A stretch of 64,000 bases of DNA, taken from the NCBI GenBank assembly GCA_016806645.1, contig JACSYO010001999.1:1058001-1122000 (forward strand), read 5' to 3'. Made by a program: the position numbers and the translations under genes. This DNA is from Ophiodon elongatus (taxonomy: Eukaryota > Chordata > Actinopteri > Perciformes > Hexagrammidae). A model generated the notes under the pieces. The model was given only the letters and a program-made list of their open reading frames with translations, was not told where the DNA came from and did no database searches. Shown piece by piece: positions 25,865 through 39,094 of the stretch (positions within the stretch are counted from its first letter, which is position 1; each line of letters opens with the position of its first letter).

Positions 25865-27188
25865 TAGGTAGACAAACATTCCATTTGGGCAGAGAAACAA
25901 ACTGTATTGACAAACAATTTATTCACAGATTACTACATCCATAGCTGATCATGGCAATATAATTCATGATATCTCCCAGGTGCACCATTTGGCATCCCCA
26001 AATCAATTACAGAGAACCCTCGATTCAGGCGATCCACAATGTCTGCCAGGAATAAGCCGCACAGGGGAGCCAACACTCCCTTGGTAGAGCAAATGACAGT
26101 AATTTACCTTCCACCTTCCCATCATACAACAAACTCTTCACTGTTCCTCAGCTCATTCTGGAGCAAATAGACTCGAAAGACAAGCTCTTATCTCATCCTT
26201 TAAATCCTCCGTGTAATTGTCCTCCTTTGCTCTAAGATGGGAGTTCACACCTCTTCCTCCGCATCTTGGTTCTTTTATGTGTCTGATGTAGTGGTGAATC
26301 ACACGCAGCCATCTTTTATGCCCCCTTTAATAGACACTCACGGTAATTGCGCCGTTAAGTTTGGGAACTTCTGGCACGGATGCTCGTGAGAGAATGGGGC
26401 CTGTGTTTCGGGGGATTGGATGAGATTGGAGTGTGCCACTATTTTGGGCTTTCAACTGCTCTAATAATGATATGCAGAAGAGGGGAGCTCAGTGTTGCAT
26501 TTACTACTTGACGGTTTCCAGTTTCATTCAAGTGCTGTCACATAACCGCATCCTCCAAGAAATAGATATAGACTTCAGAGGGTTTTTTTTCCGCGTAAAT
26601 TCAGATGAGGCAGATAGACAGTAGCATTATCATGGACTGAAAATAAATCCCGGATGTCAACATTCCAGAGAGGCGATGACAGCATTCTCTGGCATCCAGA
26701 GTGTTCCGAGTTTAAATACAGCGGCAGCAGTCCTGCTATGTGACGGTAGCAGGCTCACACTCTCTGGAATACCAAACAGGCTTTGATTTAAACAGCAAGT
26801 TTCTCTAAATCTAACGTGAAGCGGCCAATCTCCAACCTCTGCGCCCCTGCTTTTCTGCCCCGTGCTGGGGGTTAAATGGCTTTAACTCAAGGGGCAAAAA
26901 AGGCAGGATGGACGTGAGGTGAGTTGGAAGGTGCAAGGAGCCCGGGGGTGTGGAAGGAGGCGGGGGCAGTCGGTGGGTGCTCGTGGTGGTGGAGAGGGTG
27001 GAGTGCTGGTCAAGCACCGCTGCCTGGTTGTCCGGGGTGACCCACCGCCATGGATGGTCCACCGCAGGCTAATTTCATCCTCCAGTGAGCAAGGGAGCAA
27101 AGGGGAGCTGGCTGTCTTCCGAGGCCCACGTCAAGCCCCCTCTTATAGGCTTGGGATTGACATGGTTCCCTTAGGGGTATAGGGTGCA
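25865..27188. other. Non-coding; G-rich tract at 26930-27020
   Basis: No gene. 26930-27020 is strongly G-biased on the plus strand, with several GGG runs. 26640-26790 has short inverted words (TTCCAGAGAG, CTCTGGAATAC) and CNE-like balance. Overlapping proline/histidine-rich minus-strand frames are products of composition. Confidence 0.45.
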
Positions 27189-27211
27189 GGTGGTGGTGGT
27201 GGTGGTGGTGG
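27189..27211. repeat. (GGT)n trinucleotide repeat
   Basis: About seven GGT units followed by G-rich sequence to about 27236. Confidence 0.9.
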
Positions 27212-27950
27212 GGTGGGGGGTGGTGGTGAAGGTGGCGAAGCAAAGCGGCGGGCTGCGAGCAACGAGGAGGAGCAGAGGTGGATGAGAGAGGATGACTCAC
27301 TGAGACTGACTGAGTCTGTGGAGAAGACAGCTGGGGGATACCTGGGAATAAGAGACCGATTCAGAGGATGAGCAACGTTGGTAGTCAAAGGAGGAAAGAC
27401 ACATAGATTAAAAGGCATGATGGGTACAGGGGAATCATTTTTTTTATTCTCCAACTAGACCTGGGTTGTCAGTTAGCTGCTTTCCCATCCTGTGGGTTAA
27501 AGGAAGAAGGATATGAGCCACATGCTCTAAAAACATGACATGGCAGAATGAACATTTTCTGACATGGAAAAAGTATGTTTTTAAAGTTCATCATTTGTAT
27601 CCCGTAAAATCTGAAATACTTCATGCGCGGGTATTAAAAAATATCTGGAAACAATAGCTGGTCAAAATCATTGGGATTCATAAAGCGCACATTCTTTGCA
27701 CAAACTTGGTCCTGGCCTCTGTTTGCGCTGCCAATAACGTTGTATGCAATCGCATTGCATCTGCTCCATCTGGACACACCTCAAGACTTTGAAATGTGCC
27801 GACTTTCATTGCCAGCATCTAAAGCTTTATCTCTTTCTGTGTGCCATTTTGTAAGTCGTTACAAGAGAAAAACAGAATGGTGAATATTACACAACTCTGG
27901 GAATGAGATACTGTGTCTTTAGCCACGCTAGCGACTTTTCGGTGAGTTAA
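27212..27950. other. Non-coding stretch, no gene recognised
   Basis: Purine-rich at first, then AT-rich. No protein-like frame. Confidence 0.5.
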
Positions 27951-28178
27951 ATTTTGTCTTGGGCAAGATTGTATGACAAGACTGATATACGACGTCTTTG
28001 AGCCGATTGCCTGCAGACATCACCTCTTTTTTGGGGGGGGGGTTTGAATGAAGTGTGCTTTGTGATGCATTACAGCCCATTGGTGTCTCGACAGGGAGTT
28101 AACCAGCTGTGGGCTGTATTCATTCAATCACGCTAAACAGAAGGGGTTGTTGCAGACACACCCAGAAGAGATCTTTGA
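27951..28178 (+). repeat. Dispersed repeat, paralogue of 43211-43415
   Basis: Collinear with 43211-43415: TTTTG...GGCAAGATT, GA(G/A)CCGATTG, GGTTTGAATGAAGT, CAGCCCATTGG, GAGTTAACCAGCTGTGGG and GGTTGTTGCA appear in both in the same order and spacing. It is non-coding. The family name is not known to me, though the sequence resembles a repeat common in fish. Confidence 0.7.
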
Positions 28179-31100
28179 GTGCACCTCTCTAGTTGTGCTA
28201 ATCGACTCACAACAGGTAAACGTGGAGGAAGCATTGAGTTTGCACTGCCACATGAAATATGCAAATCAGAAAATAGCTAAATTAATAAGTAGAAATAAAG
28301 GCCGGTCTCTATGCAGTTTAGATAAATAAATAAATAAAATATTTAGAAACGTATTGTGTTCTTAAATATTGTTTTAATTGGCTTCATTCATTAAAGTCCA
28401 TTACATGTGAGTTTTCAATGAAACCACTGAATGAGTTGTCATAACTGCTTGAATACATTCAAGGTTTTTATCTGTTTTGCTTGAGACACATATTGAAGCA
28501 TGAGCCTTTTATTATCAGCGCTATTGGCCACAGTCAGAAAGCTCTTAGCCGCATCGACCTGTCCACATGGATCTCACACTGCAAATTGGAAATATATCAT
28601 GTTCATCAGACGCTAGCCCCATCCATTGTGGCAGCCGCATTTACAACCATTTCATATTTATAAATAACACAATTAGGTGGATAACCTTGAGAGGGTTCTT
28701 GCCATTGTTTTTTATGATAGCCATCCACGGTAATTACACATTGATTGAGTCTCCTGACAAATAGAAGGGGTCGAATGAGAGATAAGTATAAGGCCCTGCC
28801 GCTCTATTCTGGTCTATGATGACCCCAGAAAAAGTGAGAAAGAAAGGGGGAGGAGTAGGAGAGTGGGGGAAAGCGGGACAGGAAAAAAAAAGAAACCAGA
28901 TTTCATTATCACTTCACATCGTTAGTTACAGATACACAGTGACAAGACAGTGGGAGACGATAAATCAGATACCGGGTCGACGACAGGAGCTAATAGGGGT
29001 TTGATGGTTAACAAACAGCCGGGATTTATTAAACTCTGAGATAATGACACGCCTGCTCACGTCCTTGGTTCGGAAACTCAAGTGAAGAATTAAAAGATAG
29101 ATCAAGAAACCTTTTTTGCAGGGAAGACACTGGGAGACTTCTTCGTAAAGATCCTCTGTAATGTGCAACAAATTAGAGATACGACTATATACATAAATAT
29201 CACAATAGCAATGAAGCTCTGTCGTAATTGGAGTAGAATTACATGACAAAAATCTGGAGTAATTCATTTTATGTCTTCTCCTGGGCTATGTCTCATTTAT
29301 TTCATATGGTAAGTTATTTTCTCGGGAAGATCTAGGTAAACTGGGATGCTAAGTGCTTTATAAATAAGCTTCATTACTACTGGTAGAATTCATGTTATTG
29401 AGCCTGTGTTCTGGATGAATGACGGCCTTCTCATAATGTATTGCTGTATATGGATATGAATGGATTAGCTCTTGTTACTGTTGGTCTGTTGCTTTTAGCC
29501 AGTTGTTGAGGGATCAATATAGAACATTCTAGATCAATATAAGAGTTTTAATAAAAGGTGTTTACTGAATGGCCCCCTAGGTCAACATTAATGCAGCAGA
29601 AGAAACATTATTTTGCTTTATAAATGTAATTGAATATCCCTGAATATGAGGGTTATGGAAGTCAGTTATTTAAAGTGTAAATATCAGTCATCACCAGCAA
29701 TTACTAAGCATTTAAAAAAACAAAAAAACAACAGTAGCAACATCTGACCCAAAACTAAACGACATTTTAGTCCAAAGGTCAGTGAGTTTTTTCTTAAAGC
29801 GCTGTCCTTATCTGAGCGCCAACCAGTGACTATAATGGAACGCGTCAGTGTGGGGTTGAAGGCCGTAGCGCTGTTTGCGGGAGATGTCACTCTTGATTCA
29901 GGCAAACACGTGGGTACACATACACGCATACACACACACACACACATACATGTCGACACACAAGCATTTATGCCCACAGACTTCATGAACATGAGCACAG
30001 ACCCAAATGCATGCACTCTAGCACGCATCCGTACTAACATTTTGTTAATACATGCATACAAACGACCACAGCAGAAACACACACTTTCTATAATCCGTAG
30101 GACATTTTTGCTTGTGATAAAATGACCCTGTTCCGATTCATCTTCATATCTCTTCCCCTGAGGTTGGACTGGACAGAGGAAGAGAGAGTGGAAGATGTGG
30201 AGGAGAAGGGGGGGAGGGAGGGAGAGAAAAAGAGAGTGACGGAGACTGCAAATCCTTTACAAAGGCAAGTCATTGATTCTGGGATGGGGAATTAATGAAG
30301 CCTCGGCCGGATATGACAGTACAGTGTCAGACAGTGAAGAGTTATGCAGGCCAGTGGGCTCTGGCAGCCATTAGCTTACAGATAGTGTGTGTCTGAAGAT
30401 GACAAAAGAAGAAGCAGGACAAGTTAAAAAGGCATTCATTAAAAAAAGAAAAAAAAAGAAGCCAATTCTCCGACCCAACGTAGGCGCATCTTTAGGCGGA
30501 GCTGTCGGTCTTAATGGTGGTTTTCACTCAAAGACGTTCAGAGCCCGCTCTTATCTCAAACAAACGCTCCGTGGTGTCGTTTCATTTCTGATGAGTCATG
30601 GTTGTGATAAATCAAGTGTAATGTGTCGGTTTTTGTGCTTGATTTTTGCCAGAAAGAAAATGTGCTTCCGGCTATATCAAACGGTCTTTTATCTTGATGA
30701 GTCAAAACAGATTAAATGTTAACATTATTGCTGTACAAATACCATTCTACTTACTGTCTGAATATTTCTATGTGCCGTGTATGGAAGATTTCAAATGCCA
30801 AAGTAAAAACAAATCAAACGAAGAAATGAAGTGAAATACGATACACATTGTTCGATGTATTTACCGTGTCAGAATTAAAAAGAAAACGCATGTTAAATGG
30901 CAATTATTTTTGCTACATTAACATCAAGTGACAGAAGAGAAAGACTGACTGCCAAATTAATGCAGCTTCATCATCATCAGGTTTCGGTTGCTTAGTAATG
31001 GCAGGCGTGACAGTAGCGCAACCCCTCCCCCCTCCAGGGACCTTGGATAAACTGATGAAAGCGGCACGGCTGGTGCTTTCCATGGATTCTTAGACGCAAC

Positions 31101-32139
31101 ATATGAACGGCCCAGAAAACAGTTTCCTGTGGGCCAAGCGGTTGCATGGACTCTACTATTGACTGTACATTTAATTACATTCGTGATTGCCTGTCTTAAG
31201 TTGTGAGGGATGGACTGCAAGAAGCTGTACAAACACACTGGACACATTTCTTGGTAAGTGTTTACAGCTCAGCTTTTTTATTGTTGGAAAGCTCGCTTTA
31301 GCTTACAGTTTTCACTAATTGGTTTAATGGAGGAGCAGCCTGGTCCCTAAAAATGATGTCCACCTACAACAAAACTGCACTGTCTACTGACCCTTCGCTA
31401 AGACCCACCCTCAATTGCAAACTAGCCCATCAAAGCATAGCCAGTTCTGACCAGGGACCACAACTATACGGTTGCATTTTTAGGCTGGTTTTGTGGATTT
31501 GGAGCCGGTCATAGTTAAACATTGTGCAATAATGATACTCGTTAAGTGGAGAGGTTGGAAGGGGATATACGTTTCTAAAACATTACGTTTCTACGTAAAA
31601 GAATGTTGAGCTAACGTTAGCAGAGTACGTTAGCACATCATTAACTAGCGTTAGCACTTCTATACTACGCTAGCTAGCGAAGGTATACTTAATGTATACA
31701 CATTCTGCTTTTGCTTTTCAATGATTGTAAGAGTAGATAAAGAACTAAATTTCATTGTTTTCTGTCTCGATCATCAGGAGATGTGGTGGTTCACTTTTAC
31801 ACTGTGATATGTAAGCTTCAGCTTCTATCTCCATCTTTTCAACCTGTTTTCACTACTCAATCAGTTTGACATGCTGCATATATCCTTCAAACGCATATCC
31901 TAGACCCTTTGGTCTGCTTCTCTTTGAAATCTCTGTTTAGTTTTTTTCCAAAAAACTGATCATATTTATTCAGTGAGTACACTTAGTGACAGTGTGGGCT
32001 CCATGGTAGCTCTGACAGTTTGACGGAGTAGCAGAGGGGCACGGGGCTCAAATAAGTTTTGAGAAAATGTCTTATCTCCCACATTACATTTGTATTTGAC
32101 GTTTCTCAAATACATTTGATCAAAGTCTGTGTAGGGAGA
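28179..32139. other. Non-coding stretch; CNE-like part at 28440-28780
   Basis: 28440-28780 is non-repetitive with CCACGGTAATTACACATTGATTG, CACAATTAGG and similar cores, the kind of sequence seen in deeply conserved enhancers. An imperfect CA run is at 29918-29951. Multiple GTTAGC/GCTAGC words cluster at 31610-31680. No gene is supported. Confidence 0.35.
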
Positions 32140-32385
32140 CGGTCAGAGTGGATGGATGGGTCAAACACGGGACTTGGAGACCAGTGTTTGTGTTCTGTGT
32201 GAAACCAAAAGTAACATAGGCTACTTATTTTAATCCAAAACATGATCTTTTACTAAACTCAACCAAGTAGTTACCTTTACCTAAACATTACATAAAATAG
32301 CAAAATCACCACTAGCGGTTATAACACTATAACGTTGCTTTGAAATGTTCATTCAAAATGCATTTTTGGTTTAGAAATGTCAAGA
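32140..32385 (-). repeat. Dispersed repeat, inverted copy of the 2.4-2.9 kb family
   Basis: GGATGGGTCAAACACGGGAC and TGTGTGAAACCAAAAGTAA are the reverse complements of blocks at 2660-2735. The later part (AACCAAGTAGTTACC, GCATTTTTGGTTTAGAAATGTC) parallels 12480-12600 and 7200. Confidence 0.55.
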
Positions 32386-33379
32386 TTCAACATATTCCTG
32401 TTTTTTAGAAATGTACAACACCAAAATATTTGCACTGGGTTGGGAGGAGAATAAGCTAATGCTAAATAATCCATTTAACTATCATCCAGTGAATGTGTGC
32501 AAAACAAAAAGGAAATTCATATTGCAATGTGTTTTGTACTTCACTTTGTCTTTTTGAATATCTTCTACATGTGTATATCTGAAGTGTGAACTTTGGTATG
32601 ATCTAGCCTGCTGTGTGATTACACGCCTGCATATGGGTGTGCCTTTATCTCTGTGTGTCATACTCACTTACTGGCCAGAGATAAATAACAGCACAAAGCC
32701 TTGAAGCTGCACCGGCGCACATTACCCGATAGATCTGAAGTGACAAGTGTTGAGGGCAGATTCATCGCAAACACACTCGTGTGACAGTCAAGCGGCTGGT
32801 TTGGAAATTCACGAACAGACTTGAAAGTTTGCTGAAGACATCTCAAAAGAGAACAAAGCTCCCGGACAGCTTTGATTTTGTTCTGATATTAATGCCGATA
32901 ATTTATTAATGATTTCTATTAAAAAGTTTAATCATCTGAGCTGTGAAAATAAATGGCGCAAATACAAGTTCAGAGTAATTTTTGACAAGTTGTTGAAAAA
33001 ACTCTCCACTGTGCAGTTAAAAAATTTTATTTTTTGGGGGGGCTCTGTTATTCTCAAAGGCAGCCTTGTTGAGCGGTTGATGAAGTCTCAATTTTCTTTC
33101 ACTCCTACATGAATACGTGGCCATCCGGCCAGTCAATCATCATCAGATATTTTCAGGTAATATCTCAGCCACTTTATCACTGGAGGATCTCTGCTATGAT
33201 TTAAACTGGGGAACAATTCAAAGGAAATTTGCTAACGGCCTAATCTCGGTCGAGATGAAAAATGTCAATATTCATTCCTGTCAAGGAAATATATATGACA
33301 CCTGAGATTCCCCGGAGAGGAATGAGGGACACGCAAGCATTTTCAGCTCAGATATTGCTCATGCTCTGACAGCGTCTCT
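32386..33379. other. Non-coding, mixed composition
   Basis: 32640-32930 is non-repetitive with CCGATAATTTATTAATGA and similar cores and could be a conserved non-coding element. No protein-like frame. Confidence 0.35.
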
Positions 33380-33410
33380 CTCACACACACGCACGCATAC
33401 ACGCGCACAT

Positions 33411-33451
<41 letters not shown>
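33380..33451. repeat. (CA)n microsatellite with CG variants
   Basis: ACACACGCACGCATACACGCGC variants on the left, then a pure CA run. Confidence 0.95.
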
Positions 33452-33453
<2 letters not shown>

Positions 33454-35773
33454 TACATATCTTCTTGCATACCACAAAACCCTTTTCAAGCCCGTGATAT
33501 AGGCTCATTGAGGGAAGGAGGGAGCACTGATTATCTGAAGGTATTCCTGTCTGACCTGGATTCGAGGGTTATTAGGGTGAAGTGGTCCGACTGCCTGGTC
33601 CCCTTCTCTCCCTCCCTCCCCCCTCCCCCACTGCCTCGCTCCCTCACTCCCCTCTCTCCTTCATCGCAAGCCATTAATGCAGAGGCATAGCTGGGTCCGC
33701 ATCTAAATGTTTCATTATAGCGAGAGTGGAGATACCAATTTCTTTGCCCATCTCTCCTCACTTCTCCCGACGCACTCCTCTTCAACCCGCCCCCTCCCCC
33801 CCCAACCATCCACCATCCACCCCGCACCAAGGGAGGAGAGCAAAGCATGACAAATTGAAATAAATGAGAGAGGAGAAAAGGTGGTGCGGGGACAATGCCA
33901 GCACCCGGTTCCTCTGGTCGGAGAGGAGAAGGATGGCAGAGAGAAGAGGACCATGATGGCGAAGGCAGGAAAAGCCTTGTGAGGATCCAGCCAAATACAT
34001 CAAGTGAGAAAAGAAAGGGGGGGGGAAAGGGGGAGGGATGAGAGAGGGGGCCGAATGGTGAGAGGGACAGATTATTTATCCAACTATTATTATCATTTCA
34101 CCACCAGCTGTCCTCTCTCAGCTCTCAGTCCACTGTTTCATCCCCCGCCGCCGCTCCCCTCTCTCCTCTATGAGTAATGACTGGCGGTAATTGGTGGATC
34201 TCTTTGACCTTTCCTGCTCTTCACCTCCATGTGTGTGCATCCGTATGCACGCGAGCGTGCCACAGGTTCCCGCTCAGGTTGCGTACATGACAACATTTCC
34301 TCCTCTTCGATCCAGCTCACGGAGCGCTCCTAACAATGTTTTGCTATGTAACGTGACAAATTAGGCCGACCCTGTCAGAGAGGAGGATATAGGCCATAAT
34401 GGTGTCTAGTCAAACACAGATACTTGTGTCAAAACAATTCCTCTCCGGTCAGCTTTACTTCCCACTCATTAAAAAAATTGGGGGTAAAATAAGACTTATT
34501 TTAATGGTAGCTCCATGTGTGAGGGCTCAGTCTTTCTATTTCTCCTTTTTTTCACATTGGGATTTTTATTCAAAGTAATTGCCCTGCTTGTCTGTTTAAA
34601 ATTGAGCTTCTTTCCAAAGTCAAATGAGCAAAACCTGAAAATTATAAAAACAAACAAACATCAACAAATAATTTGCTTAACAATATGAAATATTGTAAAC
34701 TAGTTTGGTAGATGTGCCTCCAATAAAACAGGTCAATTCATTGGCTTGATTAAATATTTGATCGTGATTGAATTAAAAAAAGCCCAAGAAGACCGTTGTA
34801 GCCATTCTTGGTACTGCTGTTGAGTTGTTGTGAAGCCATTTCCACTGTAGACATCTGACATGATTGTAAGAGAGGCTTTAAAATGGAAACACCACCGACA
34901 TTACCAAAGCCAATATTTTATTTCCATGGCCGAGGAAAGTTTGATTAATACTTGTGAGCTGGTCTCTTTCTCTCTCCAAAGCCAGTCACCAGAGAAGTAA
35001 GTCTCAAACTTATGATGTCATCAAGTATAAAGTCTGGACCTGCTTAATAGGCAATGAATGGGAGACTTCTTTCCTTTTTCAATATGAAATCAAGTGTTAG
35101 TTGAGAGGGAAAACTCAGTCACAACAGGTTTCATGAAGTGTAGTTACTAACTTGACTAATGGTCCAGTAAACAGTCCACTAACTACCGATGGCAAAGCAT
35201 AGATTTCATTTTCATTTTCTCGAGAGCCAGTCAGAGGTGCCCCCAATCCCCAAACGGACAAGCCAGTCTATGCAGCCGAAGCTGCCTCTCCACAGCCCCT
35301 CCTCACCGGCTTGCAAAGCCACCACACCATTGGGGGTCCAATCCTGAGGTGACCTCGCCGGCCTGTCGGCCCAAACTTTAGTCAATCCATATGATTTGTG
35401 TCCATCTATGTTTTGCAATCAAAGCTCTTCATGCACAACAGGTCAAAAGCCATTGGCTGGCTGTCATTTGTTTCATGAGATACTTTGCATGAGTTGACGT
35501 GGCTGCCTATGTGGCTTGACATTTGCAGTTTGGGGCCTCGTTCAGACAGAAATGAAATGTATCAGGAAATGTATCTGTAACTGTGCTAATTATTGGTGTT
35601 CGTGTCTTTAATGTGTTGAAAGTGGATGTGGAATCCCCAATGGGAATAAGGGAAGAGACAGAGTGCCGCATATGTGCTGCACTGACAAGCTTACAGTCAT
35701 TAATGGATAAAACTAAACTAACTAAAAAATATAGCTTTAGGTCTCAGGTAAGGTTCAGGTCACAAATGTAGCA
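33452..35773. other. Non-coding with strand-asymmetric C-rich and G-rich tracts
   Basis: Pyrimidine-rich at 33596-33660 and 33773-33830, then purine/G-rich at 34011-34070. 34070-34360 is balanced with CGGTAATTGGTGG and similar words. No gene. Open frames here are proline/serine or glycine low complexity. Confidence 0.45.
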
Positions 35774-35929
35774 GTGTTGGTTTCAGTGTTAGGTTCAGTG
35801 TTGGGTTCAGTGTTGGGTTCAGTGTTGGGTTCAGTGTTAGGTTCAGTGTTAGGTTCAGTGTTAGGTTCAGTGTTGGGTTCAGTGTTGGGTTCAGTGTTGG
35901 GTTCAGTGTTAAGTTCAGCGCTAGGTTCA
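35774..35929. repeat. 12-bp minisatellite, 13 units
   Basis: The unit is GTGTTRGGTTCA, repeated head to tail 13 times with one-base variants. Because 12 is a multiple of three, both strands stay open: the plus strand reads (VLGS)n and the minus strand (TEPN)n. The flanks give no exon signals, so coding use is unlikely. Confidence 0.95.
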
Positions 35930-36056
35930 GTGGTTACAGGCCCTCTGGATCTGCAGGCTGATGCTTGTTTGTCTCTCCCTTGAGAGTCCTGGAAGGTGAG
36001 CCTTCCCCCCTTCCTCACTTTGTTGAGGGGTTTGTGTATTTTGTCAGAATTTCTGT

Positions 36057-36059
<3 letters not shown>

Positions 36060-36105
<46 letters not shown>
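36060..36105. repeat. (TA)n microsatellite, 46 bp
   Basis: A pure TA run about 130 bp after the minisatellite. Confidence 0.97.
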
Positions 36106-36107
<2 letters not shown>

Positions 36108-37329
36108 CAGTACAACTACAGTATGTGCATTCCCTTTTCCCCGTCAAGAGTCGGGTCGTGACACTGGCTGGTTAAACATACGCCTCGTGACAGCTACAAC
36201 TTGTGAGCCGGATCCAGTCAGACTGCAGTCAGACTCAACATTTAACTATACTCTCAGCTATGAGCCAGGGAGCAAGGAAGACTACCAAAACATGTTACTT
36301 CAATTAGGTGACGAGGAAACGACGCACATCATTGCTAACACTCGGGCTTCTTGTCTTTCAGACATTTTCCCTTTTTCGCCACTGCATTTCTCATTAACAG
36401 CATCTCCTTTGAGCGGCTATAATTGATAGTGTTCTCAGAACAATGTGTCAAATGACAAAGGAAACAGGGGTCTTACATTCGCTCTGCAATATAGAAAAGG
36501 ACCTGTAATCAAAAAAAAAGTTGAGTCCAGCCCGACCATGCAGTGGATATGAGGCATAACGGGCCTAATCTAAAGGTCCTGGGACTAGTTGGTAGAAAAT
36601 ACGCATAATGACATTTATTTTTTTCAGGAAACGTAAGAATTAGACAATAAAGACTTCTATTTGAGACACCCTGATAATGCCAGGTGCAACTGTGTTTATA
36701 CACAGTGAACACTAGATATAGGAATCACAGCATCACAGCCTGATATATAACAGACTAATGTATTCAGCGTTTGAAAGGTGAGACAGCAAGAGAAAGGGAG
36801 CAGGGTATTTTCGGATCTCCAACAAGGTGAAATAGCGTCACTCGGAGGGATACTGTGTTCAGGTGCGTGTCTTCTCCTGCTGTAACTGTGCTCCCCAGGC
36901 CACTGCTGCAGGAGCTCAACTGAAAGTGAGCACTCTTTTTATCTATTTAACAAAGCAAACATCTTTGGTGTCCCTGCATTAAGTACAGCTTATTTCCTCA
37001 GACTGGGTTCCTGGTCTTACCGTGTACCAAGTTAATTCATCTCTGATACCCGAGGCTACCGTGTTTGAAGACGTTGACTAACTGTTGCTTTGATAGCTGC
37101 GTGCAGCTGCACAAGGAGAGATCAGGCCAATAACAAAGGGTGTTGTTTTTTTTAGTTCCTTATGTGTGCTGCGGCAAAAAAAAAGAAAAAGAAAAAGAAG
37201 AGATTCTCAGCATACGCCAGGTAACTTTACTATCTATGAATAAAAATGTAATCAGTGAAATGTCACTTTGTATCTTGCTCCCACAACTGATGTTTGCCTT
37301 CGGGCTCCACGGTGCTGTTCACACACTCT

Positions 37330-37330
<1 letters not shown>
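36106..37330. other. Non-coding stretch, no gene recognised
   Basis: No protein-like frame and no recognised repeat. The 153-codon plus frame at 35965-36426 runs through the TA array and has no domain. Confidence 0.5.

Positions 37331-37364
<34 letters not shown>
37331..37364. repeat. (GT)n microsatellite, 34 bp
   Basis: A pure GT run. Confidence 0.96.
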
Positions 37365-37368
<4 letters not shown>

Positions 37369-37832
37369 CTTCCTATATCAATGACATTGCAGGGAAAATA
37401 ATCGGTTCATACAGTCACATTTAGGAGACTCACAAAAAGCATTTCCCAGCTGGGTAACCATTCTATGGTTACAGGAAAACGTACAGTTATATTTATTATT
37501 GCTGAGATCTCCAAACATGGACACACTGCCAGAAATATGTCCAGTGAGACAGCAGATACAACCACGAGACAATCAGACAAATTGTAAACAACCAGGCGGT
37601 TTAGAGAAACCTATTTGGGAGAGAAAAGAGGCCAGACTTTTGAATTACATCACAGTTTGCAGACCAATCTCCGAGCACTGACAGTTTTCCAGCGCAGCAA
37701 GGCAACATTAATACTGCCCTTACACATATTTATTTATATTTATTGCTTTTGCTTTTCCTCTCTTTATCTTCTGTTTTCCTTTCTTTTCTCTTTCTCTATA
37801 TATTTTCTTTTTCAGACAATTACATCTCCTTT

Positions 37833-37837
<5 letters not shown>

Positions 37838-37886
<49 letters not shown>
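37838..37886. repeat. (CA)n microsatellite, 49 bp
   Basis: A CA run preceded by a pyrimidine-rich T/C tract (37735-37815). Confidence 0.96.
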
Positions 37887-37888
<2 letters not shown>

Positions 37889-37914
37889 GTCAGGCTCCAA
37901 ATAATGCGTTTGTA

Positions 37915-38250
37915 AGTCAGACGGCACGGACCAATCAGCATTCTGTGAGGAGGTACTGGCGGATACCGGCGTGGCTGTTCGTTCAAAGCTAGAATGGCGG
38001 CTCCTGATGCAATAGCATCAGTTACATCAGAACTGCAGTATTTTTTTTATTTACACTGAAGGCTTTTCTTGATGGAGATATTTTTGCTCTTCACTTGACC
38101 CACTTTGGTACGAGATTGATTGAGAGGTGGTTCATCCAATCACCTCTTACGTATTTTTTTGAAAGTGCCCGCCTTTCTCCAAAGAGTTTCCAATGACGCC
38201 TTTTCAGAGGGTTTTGTGGAACAAACCATCTGGCGGGTTCAGGTTAGTAT
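37915..38250 (+). repeat. Likely interspersed repeat (teleost-type)
   Basis: The block ACGGACCAATCAGCATTCTGTGAGG ... CGTGGCTGTTCGTTCAAAGC ... ACAAACCATCTGGCGGGTTCAGG resembles, by recognition only, a sequence repeated in many teleost genomes. There is no second copy in this window, so support is weak. Non-coding. Confidence 0.4.
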
Positions 38251-39094
38251 AAATTAAACAGAACAAGGTCTGAGCATCAGGCTTTCCTCCGTGTTTCAGC
38301 ACCGATATTGATCGGTCCATAAAGATGACAGAGAATTAAAAAAGCTACAAAATACAGACACCTCTCCGAAATCCCAAAACACCTTTCATGTACGCTGAGT
38401 TTTGCTCATAAGGCAGAGTCAGTAATGGGCTGCATTAATGAGTCCTATTGATAATGTTCACCCATCACGAAATGTGATCAAGGGTTTTTACAACAAAATC
38501 CATCCTGATGTAGGACCCTAGGAAGGAAGGATTCTGTCCTTTCACTTTATTAAATTACCTGTTGCAATCCAACAGCAGCAGGATCGGTTTCCCAATTGAG
38601 AAATTGGCTGGGCACATTTGTTACGCATTAAGGCACACAAGTGGTAACTTCAATACTCATTTAAATCTCCCGATATGGCGACAGGATTGCTCAGGGTCTA
38701 ACAGAAATGAATACTCTGCACATCAACTGATAAGATGTAAGACAATGTACAAAGTTTATACAGCCAAATGGTTTGTAGCGAAGCCGCCGTCCTCAGGATG
38801 AGTTCAGGTCCATCAGAGCTGAGGGGACATTTTTATTATGATTTAAAGTCCCCCAGAGAGTCCTCTCCTCTGGAGAATCAAAATATCTGCCATCCGTCCT
38901 GTAAAATGTATTAATATAACAACCCTGTCTCTTAAAAATTACGTTCACGAATAATGAAACTGGATTCTCAATAAGGCTTCGATGGGAAACTTATTTCCTC
39001 CCGACATAAGGTCGTAGTTTTTAACAAGAGATTAATGCTGTGAATCGAAACGAAACTAAATGCAAAATTACTTGGTAATGTTTATGGTACAAAA
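38251..39094. other. Non-coding; CNE-like segments
   Basis: 38395-38700 and 38815-39010 are free of simple repeats, with balanced sequence and TTAATA/TAATGA cores. There is no coding signal. A conserved element is possible but not shown. Confidence 0.3.

Noticed and set aside
27010..27454. Histidine- and proline-rich minus frames
   Set aside because: They are translations of the GGT repeat and G-rich tract.
29684..30125. 132-codon minus and 99-codon plus frames
   Set aside because: Overlapping frames around an imperfect CA run, with no protein family resemblance.
35755..36147. 130-codon minus frame with (TEPN)n
   Set aside because: It is the 12-bp minisatellite plus the TA array read as protein, with no exon signals.
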